Under the pieces are notes generated by a model. It was not told the origin of the DNA, made no database searches, and saw nothing but the letters and a program-made list of their open reading frames with translations. From Clostridium moniliforme (GTDB lineage Bacteria > Bacillota > Clostridia > Clostridiales > Clostridiaceae), in NCBI RefSeq assembly GCF_017873235.1, contig NZ_JAGGJZ010000001.1, forward strand, positions 1 to 64,000: DNA of 64,000 bases, given 5' to 3'. The number at the start of each line of letters is the position of its first letter. Positions within the stretch are counted from its first letter, which is position 1. Made by a program: the position numbers and the translations under genes. Positions 38,462-46,349 of this stretch are shown here, piece by piece.

Positions 38462-38947
38462 TTATAATTTTCTAATCTTATCCCTTATATTATACATTAT
38501 TGTTACTCCTAGAATGGACACAACAACAAATTCTCCAACTGCAACTTCTATTATTGTTAAAATTAAAGGTACATTAAGTAAGTAACTTAACATTGTTCCT
38601 ATAATCAATCCATTAAATAAAGTTGGCCATAAAGAAGCCAAAAATAGTCTATATTTTTCTTTTAAATTAACTTTACTAGTTAAATATATTGCAATAACAC
38701 TTATGAATGTAGCTAAAGTTCCAAATATAATATCCATTAGTCCATTTGGTCCTAGTATATTTGCAATAAAGCATCCAAGAGTAAGTCCAATTATATAAAA
38801 AGGATCAAAATAAGCAAGTAAAACAAGTACTTCTGACACTCTAAATTGAATTGGTCCATAAGCAATTGGAGCAAGTAGTAAAGTTAGCGCAGCATATAAA
38901 GCTGCTATAATTCCTGATAATACAATTCTTTTTATGGTTTTGTCCAT
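38462..38947 (-). CDS. queT: QueT-family queuosine precursor transporter (ECF S component)
   Basis: The 161-residue membrane protein matches the QueT family: AALYAALTLLLAPIAYGPIQFRVSEVLVLLAYFDP is the characteristic N-terminal part, with about five membrane helices. QueT proteins are substrate-binding units of ECF transporters for preQ1 and related queuosine precursors. The start ATG at 38947 follows AAGGGGGA; the open frame reaches 38992. A preQ1-I riboswitch lies in its leader, which supports the assignment strongly. Confidence 0.92.
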   Translation of the reverse strand: MDKTIKRIVLSGIIAALYAALTLLLAPIAYGPIQFRVSEVLVLLAYFDPFYIIGLTLGCFIANILGPNGLMDIIFGTLATFISVIAIYLTSKVNLKEKYRLFLASLWPTLFNGLIIGTMLSYLLNVPLILTIIEVAVGEFVVVSILGVTIMYNIRDKIRKL

Positions 38948-38975
38948 GAAATCTTCCCCCTTAAAGTTAGATTTC
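38948..38975 (-). promoter_or_regulatory. hairpin enclosing the queT ribosome site
   Basis: GAAATCT and AGATTTC (minus strand, 38975-38969 and 38954-38948) form a seven-base stem whose loop contains AAGGGGGA, the queT ribosome site, immediately before the ATG. This suggests translational control by the upstream aptamer, rather than termination. Confidence 0.5.
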
Positions 38976-39012
38976 AGCTCATCACCCAACAAAAATTTAA
39001 ATATTTTTTTCT

Positions 39013-39053
39013 GCCTTAGTTTTATTTCTAGACAGGAGGCTCTCGAACTGTCT
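39013..39053 (-). promoter_or_regulatory. preQ1-I riboswitch aptamer upstream of queT
   Basis: On the minus strand AGACAG (39053-39048) and CTGTCT (39035-39030) form stem P1 around the loop TTCGAGAGCCTC, followed by an A-rich tail ending in ACTAAGG (about 39020-39014). This is the class I preQ1 pattern: hairpin plus A-rich tail forming an H-type pseudoknot. A second copy with the same stem is at 40877-40917. Confidence 0.88.
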
Positions 39054-39234
39054 CTAATTTATTTGTTACAAAAATGATTATATACTGTAAGTTATTATAA
39101 ATCAATATTTTTTAGTAAAATAATGGATAACTAATATAATGCAATTTTATTTTATTATTTATAAATATTTATTTTTAAATAATAAAAATAGTGATATAAT
39201 AAATAATTAATAATACTTAAGGAGAATTTAAATT

Positions 39235-39534
39235 ATGAAAGAAATATCAACAAATAAATTAAAAGATTTAATAAATGATCCATCTACATTAATAATTGAT
39301 GTAAGAGAGAAAGATGAATTTATTCATGGGCATGTGCCTAAAGCAAAAAATATTCCCTTATCAGATATAGAAGATTATAGTGATAATATACCAACTGATA
39401 AACCTGTTTATTTTATATGTAAGAGTGGAAATAGAAGTGCTCATGCAGTATCACTTTTAAATGATTTAGATATAAAAAATGGAGTTAATGTCCGTGGTGG
39501 AATGTTATCATGGGACGGTGACATAGAAAAATAA
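39235..39534 (+). CDS. rhodanese-like domain protein
   Basis: The 99-residue single rhodanese domain has the N-terminal IIDVREKDEFIHGHVPKAKNIPL and the active-site loop ICKSGNRSAHA with the catalytic Cys. Such proteins carry persulphide sulphur; partners are unknown. The start is ATG 39235 with AAGGAG. The promoter TATAAT near 39195 is plausible. It stands alone. Confidence 0.92.
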   Translation: MKEISTNKLKDLINDPSTLIIDVREKDEFIHGHVPKAKNIPLSDIEDYSDNIPTDKPVYFICKSGNRSAHAVSLLNDLDIKNGVNVRGGMLSWDGDIEK

Positions 39535-39563
39535 AAAACTGTGTTAAAAACACAGTTTTTTAT
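39534..39563. terminator. bidirectional intrinsic terminator
   Basis: AAAAACTGTG (39534-39543) pairs with CACAGTTTTT (39551-39560), with T tracts on both strands. It separates the rhodanese gene and the convergent queT-like gene. Confidence 0.85.
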
Positions 39564-39604
39564 TTATATAAAATATCTGTTACTTTTGTAATAATCTATT
39601 CTAT

Positions 39605-40087
39605 TTATTCTAAACATATAATATTCATAAATTTATTTTTTTCATTTAAAAATTTGAATAGTGGATATCCAATTATAGTTACTGATATAAACTCTCCTGC
39701 CATAAAGCCAAATAAGTATATAAAGAAAGGTAATCCAATTAATATATGCATTATAAAAACTACAGGAACACAAAAAATTGTAGGCCATAAAGTAGCAATA
39801 AATAAATTTTTACTTTTGCTTATAGCATAAACTGAAAAAAATGTTCCAAGAGTTCCAACAACTATATCAATCATTCCTAAAGGGCTTAAAAAATTTGCTA
39901 TAAGACAACCTACAGTCAAACTTAGGATATATCGTTTATCATAAAAAGCTAATAAAACTAATACCTCTGATAATCTAACTTGAACTACTCCATAGCTTAT
40001 AGGTGCAATAGCAAAAGTTATTACTACATAAAGAGTTGCTACTAAAGATAACTTTACAAATGTATTTAATGAATTGCTTTTAAGCAT
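39605..40087 (-). CDS. second QueT-family transporter, queL-linked
   Basis: The 160-residue protein is a paralogue of the QueT at 38462, with ATLYVVITFAIAPISYGVVQVRLSEVLVLLAFYDKRY and about five membrane helices. Its start ATG at 40087 overlaps the end of the radical SAM gene, so the two are translated together under the second preQ1 riboswitch. In Clostridioides difficile a comparable ECF S component (QrtT) linked to queL is reported to import queuine or queuosine; this copy may have that role, which I infer from context. Confidence 0.85.
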   Translation of the reverse strand: MLKSNSLNTFVKLSLVATLYVVITFAIAPISYGVVQVRLSEVLVLLAFYDKRYILSLTVGCLIANFLSPLGMIDIVVGTLGTFFSVYAISKSKNLFIATLWPTIFCVPVVFIMHILIGLPFFIYLFGFMAGEFISVTIIGYPLFKFLNEKNKFMNIICLE

Positions 40088-40787
40088 CTAATTCACTCCC
40101 AACTCCTAAGTCTGTATTGTTTATTAAAACTTCTATATTTTCATTTTTTTCTAAATACTTGTATTTATTAATAAACCATTGAACTAATTCCTCGTCCCTT
40201 TTAATATTAGTTGAATTTTCTACATATACGTTAACGCAACCTCGTTCAAAATAATTTTCTAATATAGAAATATCTCTATCTATCATTTCTTTAGTTTGTC
40301 CTTTTATTCCAACTAAAAGACATATAGAATTAAAATACTTATTTACCTCTTCATAAGATTCAAATCCTGCACCTTTATTTAATACCTTGTTTCTAAAATA
40401 ATTATCAAAGGTTTCTACACCGCATCTAAATATAACATCTATATTAAAAAATTCTCTAATTTCATCTAGTCTATCCTTATAAAGATAGTGACATTCTACA
40501 AACAATTTTTTTATATTTTTAGTTATAATAATTTCTTTAATGTCTTTTAAAGTTTCCTGTGGTAATTCAAAAATACTACCTGAATTAATTACATCTAATA
40601 CTCCTAATTCTCCTGTTACTTCTTTTAATACCTTTTTATTAAATTCTACTATTTCTTTTTCATTGTTGGAGTTATCATGAATGTAATCACAAAATTTACA
40701 TCTTCCCCACTTACATGGAAAGCCTTTAAGCATTACCATTTCTCTCTTGTTTTTACCTAATATTTTACTGTACCTTTGCATGTCCAT
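40080..40787 (-). CDS. queL: radical SAM protein, possible queuine lyase QueL
   Basis: The 235-residue radical SAM protein has an unusual cluster motif, CX4CX2C (PCKWGRCKFCDY, residues about 23-34), then FVECHYLYKDRL and FRCGVETFDNYFRNKVL. It overlaps a QueT-like gene and is preceded by a preQ1-I riboswitch. QueL, a radical SAM enzyme that turns queuine into preQ1 in some Clostridia, is encoded in such a context, so I assign queL by neighbourhood; the sequence alone does not prove it. The start ATG at 40787 follows AAAGGAGAAG; the frame extends to 40844 across the leader terminator. Confidence 0.6.
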   Translation of the reverse strand: MDMQRYSKILGKNKREMVMLKGFPCKWGRCKFCDYIHDNSNNEKEIVEFNKKVLKEVTGELGVLDVINSGSIFELPQETLKDIKEIIITKNIKKLFVECHYLYKDRLDEIREFFNIDVIFRCGVETFDNYFRNKVLNKGAGFESYEEVNKYFNSICLLVGIKGQTKEMIDRDISILENYFERGCVNVYVENSTNIKRDEELVQWFINKYKYLEKNENIEVLINNTDLGVGSELDA

Positions 40788-40827
40788 ATTTTCTTCTCCT
40801 TTTTGTATGGCACAAAAACTAATACAA

Positions 40828-40854
40828 ATAAAAAAGGACGACAAAAGTCATCCT
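40828..40854 (-). terminator. riboswitch terminator upstream of queL
   Basis: On the minus strand AGGATGAC (40854-40847) pairs with GTCGTCCT (40842-40835) with one G-U pair, followed by TTTTTATTT. It lies between the preQ1-I aptamer and the start of the radical SAM gene, so preQ1 binding probably causes premature transcription termination. Confidence 0.8.
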
Positions 40855-40876
40855 CTAAATTACTATATTAGAAAAT

Positions 40877-40917
40877 GCCTTAGTTTTGTTTAAAGACAGG
40901 AGGCTTACGAACTGTCT
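40877..40917 (-). promoter_or_regulatory. preQ1-I riboswitch aptamer upstream of queL
   Basis: Stem P1 is AGACAG (40917-40912) with CTGTCT (40899-40894) on the minus strand, the loop is TTCGTAAGCCTC, and the A-rich tail AAACAAAACTAAGG ends at 40878. The stem and tail match those of the copy at 39013-39053 almost exactly, while one loop segment varies (GTAA against GAGA). Confidence 0.9.
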
Positions 40918-41107
40918 CTAATTTATTTACATGAACTATTATATCTTGTTAAGTCTTTATTTTCAATATTTTTTACTATATTCTAGCTAATATGGTTTTA
41001 AAAATAAATAGAATTTAATATTATTAAATTTAAATTACTTTTATTGATTAAAATAATCTATCAATTTATAATTACATAATAAATTAATTATAAAGGATTG
41101 ATAAAAT

Positions 41108-41926
41108 TTGGATATCACAACTATTTTCGACAAAATATTAAATTGGATTTCAACTAGTGGTTTGAAATTAGTTCTTGGACTAATAGGTCTTTGGATAGGT
41201 TTTAAAGTAATAAATAAAGTTTTAAAAACTTTAAATTCATTATTAAAAACACAAAATGTAGATTTAACATTAGTATCATTTTTCCATGCATTTGCTGATA
41301 TATCTCTTAAAATTTTATTAGTAATAGCATTTATGGGATTTGTTGGAATTCCTACAGCTGGATTTGCAGCTTTACTTGCCTCTGCTGGATTAGCAGTTGG
41401 ACTAGCTCTTCAAGGAAGTCTTTCAAATTTTGCAGGTGGCGTAATAATATTATTAATACGACCTTTTAAGGTTGGAGATTATATAGAGACTTCATCTTAC
41501 CAAGGTAAGGTAGAAAAAATAAGTATTTTTTATTCTCATTTAGTTACAACAGATAATAAAGAAATAATGATTCCAAATGGTGCTTTAGCAAATGGAAGTT
41601 TAATAAATTATTCTTCAAAACCATTAAGAAGAGTTGATTTAACATTCAGTGTTGGATATGATGAAGATGTTATAAAAGTAAAGAATATTTTAACTGATAT
41701 AATTAACAGACATACTTTGATTTTAAAGGAGCCTGAATCTTTTATAGCACTTAATGAACATGCAGCAAGTTCTATTAATTTCATTGTTAGAGTTTGGTGT
41801 AAAAATGAAGATTATTGGCAAGTTCATTTTGATCTTTTAGAAGAGGTTAAATTAAAATTTGATAATGAAGGTATTTCAATTCCTTATCCACAAATGGATT
41901 TACATATGCATCAAGTTAATCAATAA
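41108..41926 (+). CDS. mscS: MscS-family small-conductance mechanosensitive channel
   Basis: The 272-residue protein has three membrane helices; the pore helix carries GFAALLASAGLAVGLALQGSLSNFAGGVIILLIRPFKVGDYIE, where the Gly/Ala packing motif and the loop to the beta domain are characteristic. A cytoplasmic beta/alpha-beta vestibule follows (IPNGALANGSLINYS). It opens under low-osmotic shock. The start is TTG 41108, ten bases after AAAGGA. Monocistronic. Confidence 0.95.
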   Translation: MDITTIFDKILNWISTSGLKLVLGLIGLWIGFKVINKVLKTLNSLLKTQNVDLTLVSFFHAFADISLKILLVIAFMGFVGIPTAGFAALLASAGLAVGLALQGSLSNFAGGVIILLIRPFKVGDYIETSSYQGKVEKISIFYSHLVTTDNKEIMIPNGALANGSLINYSSKPLRRVDLTFSVGYDEDVIKVKNILTDIINRHTLILKEPESFIALNEHAASSINFIVRVWCKNEDYWQVHFDLLEEVKLKFDNEGISIPYPQMDLHMHQVNQ

Positions 41927-41954
41927 AATTAAATTACACTTATAAATAAAAATT

Positions 41955-41988
41955 AAAGAGAAGCATTTATTTTTGCTTCTCTTTTTAA
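41955..41988. terminator. bidirectional intrinsic terminator
   Basis: AAAGAGAAGCA (41955-41965) pairs with TGCTTCTCTTT (41974-41984), followed by TTAAT. Confidence 0.8.
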
Positions 41989-42001
41989 TAATATTTTGAA
42001 A

Positions 42002-42664
42002 TTAATTTTTATTCTCATTGATAATTTTTAAAATAAAATATCCTACAAATAAAATTGTATATATAACTATTTTTAATAAATCTATTTTATGATTTAATAA
42101 AGCTAATAATATATGTATATAAACTAACAAATAAAATGGATAAGCAAATTTTTGAATCTTCTTCCACTTTTCAAAGTACATTTTACATCTAATCTTTTTT
42201 AATGAAGTTATAAATAAAGGAATCATTATAAAAAATGCTATAAGTCCAATAATTAAATATATTACATAAAGAACTCCTATTGGTTTTCCTGTGATAAATT
42301 TATTTATAAATCTAACTGCGTACATAATACAATGTGGCATTATAAGTATAGATCCTAAAATTGCAAGTTCTGCTCTAATACTTAATAATTTTTTTGTTAC
42401 ACTATATTTTTTATTTAATGCACCTGCAAACATAACAAGTACAAAGAATATAATTGCTACATTTCCTTTCATAAAGGCTTTTTCTAGTGCACCTATAAAT
42501 CCATCTAGTTTATATCCTTCTGTTAACCTTAATATTTCATAAATTGTAACTAAAATTCCTATAATAGTAGCAAGTCCATAAAATATTTTTGAATTTTTCT
42601 TTATAAATCTTGGCATAATTAATGATAATGCCGTGACTATTATTAATGAATAAATTAAATACAT
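42002..42664 (-). CDS. ferric-reductase-like (MsrQ/YedZ-type) membrane protein
   Basis: The 220-residue protein has six likely membrane helices and matches the ferric reductase-like transmembrane domain pattern. Histidines in helix positions, notably in ILIMPHCIMYAVRF and FYLLVYIHILLAL, could bind haem. No flavin or NAD domain is attached, so it would need a partner. The start ATG at 42664 follows AAAGGGAGA. A Fur-type site lies just upstream, which fits a role in iron reduction or iron homeostasis. Confidence 0.75.
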   Translation of the reverse strand: MYLIYSLIIVTALSLIMPRFIKKNSKIFYGLATIIGILVTIYEILRLTEGYKLDGFIGALEKAFMKGNVAIIFFVLVMFAGALNKKYSVTKKLLSIRAELAILGSILIMPHCIMYAVRFINKFITGKPIGVLYVIYLIIGLIAFFIMIPLFITSLKKIRCKMYFEKWKKIQKFAYPFYLLVYIHILLALLNHKIDLLKIVIYTILFVGYFILKIINENKN

Positions 42665-42685
42665 AAAATGTCTCCCTTTCTTATT

Positions 42686-42704
42686 GAAAATTATTATCAT
42701 TATC
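42686..42704 (-). promoter_or_regulatory. Fur box upstream of the ferric-reductase-like gene
   Basis: On the minus strand the 19 bases GATAATGATAATAATTTTC match the classical Fur box GATAATGATAATCATTATC at 17 positions. A second, overlapping TTATCA-TAT-TGATAA inverted repeat extends to about 42717. It lies 22 bases upstream of the start codon, where bound Fur would block transcription. Confidence 0.75.
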
Positions 42705-42890
42705 ATATTGATAATAATATATTGAATTTATTAAGTCAATATTTATTTTTTGAACATTTTATTAATAACAAAATTTAATTTTTATAATTTATATGTTAAA
42801 TAATTAATTTACCTATAATCATAGAAGTTTTAAAATTATGGTATAATTCTAAATATGAAATAAATAGCTTTATAAAAGGAGGCAATATAA

Positions 42891-43643
42891 TTGAATGATG
42901 TTTTTGAAAAAAAATATAAAATAAATATCTTTGATGTTGATTTTAATCATAAATGTAAATTTTCAACCTTAGTAGATTATCTATGGGATGTTGTTATTTC
43001 TCAATCTGATTATTTAGGAGAAACTAAAGAAGGATTTGTTCATAATCAATGTATTTGGGTTCTTTTAAAGTATGATATAACTCTATATGAATATCCTAAA
43101 TTTAGAGATATAATAACTGTTGATACTAAGGTATTAGGTACAAAAAAGTTTTATGGTTATAGACAAAATACTATAAAGAATTCTGAAGGAAAGGTTATTG
43201 GTGAAGTTGTTTCAACAGCTATATTAATAGATTTTCAAAAAAGACGTCCTATGAAAATATCACCTGATCAAAGTGAAATCTATGGACTTGAAGGAGAATT
43301 AGATAAAGTACCTGATTTAGATGATATTCCTAAAATTCAAAAAGAGGATTATGTTAAAGACTATCCTGTTAGATATAGTGATATAGATTCTAATGGACAT
43401 GTAAATAATGTAAGGTATATGGAAATGGCAATGGATACTTTGCCAAGATCTATTTTAAATGAATACCAGTTATTTAATATTAAAGTACTATTTAAAAAAG
43501 AAACTACTGATGGAGATACATTACATATTTCATCTGAAGTAATTCATAATGATAATAAAGATATTACAACTATTCATAGTATTACAAGTTCTAATACTGG
43601 AAAACTTCTTACTAAATTACAATTTACATGGAAGAAAAAATAA
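42891..43643 (+). CDS. acyl-ACP thioesterase (FatA-like)
   Basis: The 250-residue protein has two hotdog domains as in plant-type acyl-ACP thioesterases. The N-terminal half shows FDVDFNHKCKFSTLVDYLWDV; the C-terminal catalytic half has VRYSDIDSNGHVNNVRYMEM, with the Asp, His and Asn set of the family. It releases free fatty acids from ACP. The start is TTG 42891 after AAAGGAGG. Monocistronic, with a strong terminator. Confidence 0.88.
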   Translation: MNDVFEKKYKINIFDVDFNHKCKFSTLVDYLWDVVISQSDYLGETKEGFVHNQCIWVLLKYDITLYEYPKFRDIITVDTKVLGTKKFYGYRQNTIKNSEGKVIGEVVSTAILIDFQKRRPMKISPDQSEIYGLEGELDKVPDLDDIPKIQKEDYVKDYPVRYSDIDSNGHVNNVRYMEMAMDTLPRSILNEYQLFNIKVLFKKETTDGDTLHISSEVIHNDNKDITTIHSITSSNTGKLLTKLQFTWKKK

Positions 43644-43654
43644 CATATATTTAT

Positions 43655-43706
43655 AAAAAACTCTATATATAGACAATGGTAATTAGGTCTATATATAGAG
43701 TTTTTT
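43655..43706 (+). terminator. strong intrinsic terminator after the thioesterase gene
   Basis: A 20-base perfect stem (43655-43674 with 43687-43706; core CTCTATATATAGAC) is followed by further T. A-rich left flank also allows use on the minus strand. Confidence 0.9.
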
Positions 43707-43832
43707 TAGTATTTGTATGTAACAATATGTTTTACCTAATGATTTAGATTAAAAGGCTATTCTTTTAGAAATTTTGAATAAGCTTAATCTATTAAAATCT
43801 AATTCATATATTTTTTAATATCTTTAGTATGA

Positions 43833-44540
43833 CTATTTTATTGTTACTTCTTTATTATTAATATCAAGAATTAAAACTTTACAAACTCCACCTAAATTAT
43901 CTTCTACCATTTTAGCTAATTCATTTAAAGCACTTTCAAACTCTTTTACTCTTACTTCATCCATTAATTCTATGCATAAAAAAGCATTTTTTGTTTTTTC
44001 AGTAAGCATTGTTCTCACTGATTCACGCCAATTAAAGCATCTACAAATTGCACTTTCATTATCTTTATATACTATTTCACCTTCATATGGTGATGAATTT
44101 TCATTACTTCCAAGAGTTATAAAATTTTCATTTCCAATTGCTTTAGTAAGTTTAATATCTCCAACAAATTTATCTATATCTTCACCTCCACATGGCAAAG
44201 CATATTTTAATGAAATAGAATTATAAATATCAACTAAAGGATTAATATTTCCTAAATGATTTCCATTGCTAACTCTTTTTAATAATGCCTCTATTGATGA
44301 TCTTGCTCCCTTCTTTTTCTTAAATTTTTGAAATGCATTTCTCCATACTTTTATAACTTCATTACTACTAAATTCATCATTACTTAAATATTTTAGTGAT
44401 TCCTTTTCTGACTGATTAATCATATTTTTATATTTTTCTTCATCCTTTATAGAGTTATCTATATTTTCACAAATAACAACTCCTATTTTAGCTTCAGGAA
44501 ATAACTCCCAAAAACTATCTTCAATAACAAACTTTTTCAT
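43833..44540 (-). CDS. B3/B4 tRNA-binding domain protein under a ykkC-class riboswitch
   Basis: The 235-residue protein is a free-standing B3/B4 domain, the editing-like domain of bacterial phenylalanyl-tRNA synthetase beta subunit. Recognisable parts are FQKFKKKKGARSSIEALLKRV, GNINPLVDIYNSISLKYALPCGGEDIDK and NENFITLGSNENSSPYEGEIVYKD. Free B3/B4 proteins are of unclear function. The start ATG at 44540 follows AAGGAGG; the frame to 44579 crosses the leader terminator. The gene has a ykkC-class RNA leader, pointing to guanidine or a related ligand. Confidence 0.85.
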   Translation of the reverse strand: MKKFVIEDSFWELFPEAKIGVVICENIDNSIKDEEKYKNMINQSEKESLKYLSNDEFSSNEVIKVWRNAFQKFKKKKGARSSIEALLKRVSNGNHLGNINPLVDIYNSISLKYALPCGGEDIDKFVGDIKLTKAIGNENFITLGSNENSSPYEGEIVYKDNESAICRCFNWRESVRTMLTEKTKNAFLCIELMDEVRVKEFESALNELAKMVEDNLGGVCKVLILDINNKEVTIK

Positions 44541-44560
44541 TAAATCTACCTCCTTAAAAT

Positions 44561-44602
44561 AAAAAAACCCAGGAAACATTATTAAATATCTGCCAGGCTT
44601 TT
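44561..44602 (-). terminator. expression-platform terminator of the ykkC-class leader
   Basis: On the minus strand AAAAGCCTGG (44602-44593), part of the conserved aptamer, can pair with CTGGGTTTT (44571-44563) using several G-U pairs, followed by TTTTTTT. Aptamer folding would release the pairing and switch the gene on. Confidence 0.6.
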
Positions 44603-44677
44603 ATTCTTCCGTGTACACAATTATATGTGTGTTTTCTCTCGGACCTGCTAGAAAAAACTACGGAACCCTAGAAAACT
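44587..44677 (-). promoter_or_regulatory. ykkC-class riboswitch (guanidine-I-like)
   Basis: On the minus strand the ordered conserved blocks are CTAGGGTTCCG (44671-44661), GGTCCGAGAG (44645-44636) and ACGGAAGAATAAAAGCC. GTTTTC and GAAAAC close stem P1; ACACA and TGTGT form a local stem between the blocks. GGTCCGAGAG and ATAAAAGCC agree with subtype 1, the guanidine-I riboswitch. The terminal GCCTGGCAGA differs from the usual GCCCGGGAGA, so the ligand is not certain. Confidence 0.78.
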
Positions 44678-44875
44678 AAAACTATAATTAAATTTCTAAA
44701 ATTTATATTTTAATTTTAGCATAACAAAAACTTGAAATCAATTACATAATTTTACATCACTATATTTAATTTAAGTTTATATAATAAAATCTTTAATTAA
44801 TATAAAAAAAATACTATACTTATATAATGATAATAATTAATATGAAAAATAGTAAATTAAGGAGTTTATATATAT

Positions 44876-46288
44876 ATGAGAAAAAAAGATATACTTGAAT
44901 TAAAAAAGCGTTTTAAAAAAGACTACTGCACCTTTAGTAAAATGTGTGGTTGTTATGTTAATGGTGAAAAAAAAATTATTTTAAAGTTTAAAGAAACATT
45001 TCTTAATTTAGATGAAGATGAATATTTTAAATACTTAGAACTTGCTAAAAAAGTTCTATCTGGAACTATATCAAATAATATTTTAGAACTTAAATTTCCA
45101 CTTAATGAGGATCTTATAAATGAAAAACAAGTTTCACTTATGAAACTTAAAAGTAGTCAATTTAAAGATGATACTTTACTTGATGATTTTTATAAATCAA
45201 TTATAGATAATTATGATTATACAGGTAATTTTTTAATACTTCTTTTTAATGATTCCTATGACATTTTAACTAAAACAAGTGATAACAATAAAATAGATGA
45301 ATCAGAAGAGGTATATGAATATATTTTATGTGCAATATGTCCTGTTGAGCTTTCAAAACCAGGTCTTCGATATTTTGAGGAAGAAAATACAATAAAAGCA
45401 CGTATTAGAGATTGGGTAGTTAAACCTCCAGTTAATGGTTTTGTATTTCCTGCTTTTATTGATCGTAGTTCAGATGTTAACTCTATTATGTATTATACAA
45501 AAAATGCAAAAGATCCTCATCCTGAATTAATGGAAGGGGCTTTAGGATGTTACTCAAAACAAACTGCTACTATCCAAAAAGAAACCTTTAAATCAATTGT
45601 TAAAGATTCTTTTGGTGCTGATGAAAAATTAGCTGATAAAGTTTTTATGGATATACAAGAAAATTTAAATAATTTTGTAGAAGAATATAATGATATGTAT
45701 TCTGATACAGATTGTGATCCAATAACTTTAAAGGATAAAGACATACAAAATATTTTAATAGAAAGTGGAGTTTCTAAAGAGCTTACTACTAAAATTGAAA
45801 AATCTTATATAGAAAATTTTGGCGATGATATTCCTTTAGTAGAAAATTTAATTGACTCAAAAATACTTAAAGCAAATGAGCAAAGAAAAAAGGAAGAAAA
45901 TTTAAAAAATCAAGTAAAGGCATTAAAAACTAGACTTGAAGAAGTTACAAAAGAAACTTCTTCAGATAAAGAAATAACTCTTACAAAAATAAATGAAAAT
46001 AATATACCTTTAGAAGAGAATTTAAAAGATTCTATAGAAGAACATTTAGAAAATAATGAAGAACTTTCTACTGAAAGTTCAAATGAAATTTTAGAAGCTA
46101 ATGATGAAAATACTAATGAAATTTCAGTATCTTCTGAAATTACTTCTGAGTATGATGTTGTACTTCAAGTTAAACCTGAAAAAGTACCTCAAATAAAATC
46201 TCAAGTAATTGATGGACAAAAATGTATAGTTATTCCTATTAATGATGATGAACAAGCTAAGGTTAACGGATTAGATGATTTAATTTAA
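44876..46288 (+). CDS. DUF4317 family protein
   Basis: The 470-residue protein matches DUF4317, a family of Clostridia and related Firmicutes. Typical are the N-terminal DILELKKRFKKDYCTFSKMCGCYVN and the central WVVKPPVNGFVFPAFIDRSSDVNSIMYYTKN. A coiled-coil, Glu/Lys-rich region (about 335-430) and a small C-terminal domain (EYDVVLQVKPEKVPQIKSQVIDGQKCIVIP) follow. Function unknown. The start is ATG 44876 after AAGGAG. Monocistronic. Confidence 0.88.
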   Translation: MRKKDILELKKRFKKDYCTFSKMCGCYVNGEKKIILKFKETFLNLDEDEYFKYLELAKKVLSGTISNNILELKFPLNEDLINEKQVSLMKLKSSQFKDDTLLDDFYKSIIDNYDYTGNFLILLFNDSYDILTKTSDNNKIDESEEVYEYILCAICPVELSKPGLRYFEEENTIKARIRDWVVKPPVNGFVFPAFIDRSSDVNSIMYYTKNAKDPHPELMEGALGCYSKQTATIQKETFKSIVKDSFGADEKLADKVFMDIQENLNNFVEEYNDMYSDTDCDPITLKDKDIQNILIESGVSKELTTKIEKSYIENFGDDIPLVENLIDSKILKANEQRKKEENLKNQVKALKTRLEEVTKETSSDKEITLTKINENNIPLEENLKDSIEEHLENNEELSTESSNEILEANDENTNEISVSSEITSEYDVVLQVKPEKVPQIKSQVIDGQKCIVIPINDDEQAKVNGLDDLI

Positions 46289-46301
46289 ACTATAATTTAA
46301 C

Positions 46302-46344
46302 AAAAAAACAGCAAACCATAAAAAATAAGATTTGCTGTTTTTTT
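46302..46344. terminator. bidirectional intrinsic terminator
   Basis: AAAAAAACAGCAAA (46302-46315) pairs with TTTGCTGTTTTTTT (46331-46344), shared by the DUF4317 gene and the convergent cupin gene. Confidence 0.9.
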
Positions 46345-46349
46345 ATTTT

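Noticed and set aside
44561-44700. T-box leader considered for the B3/B4-domain gene
   Set aside because: The UGGNACC box and the stem order of T-boxes are absent, while CTAGGGTTCCG, GGTCCGAGAG and ATAAAAGCC are ykkC blocks.
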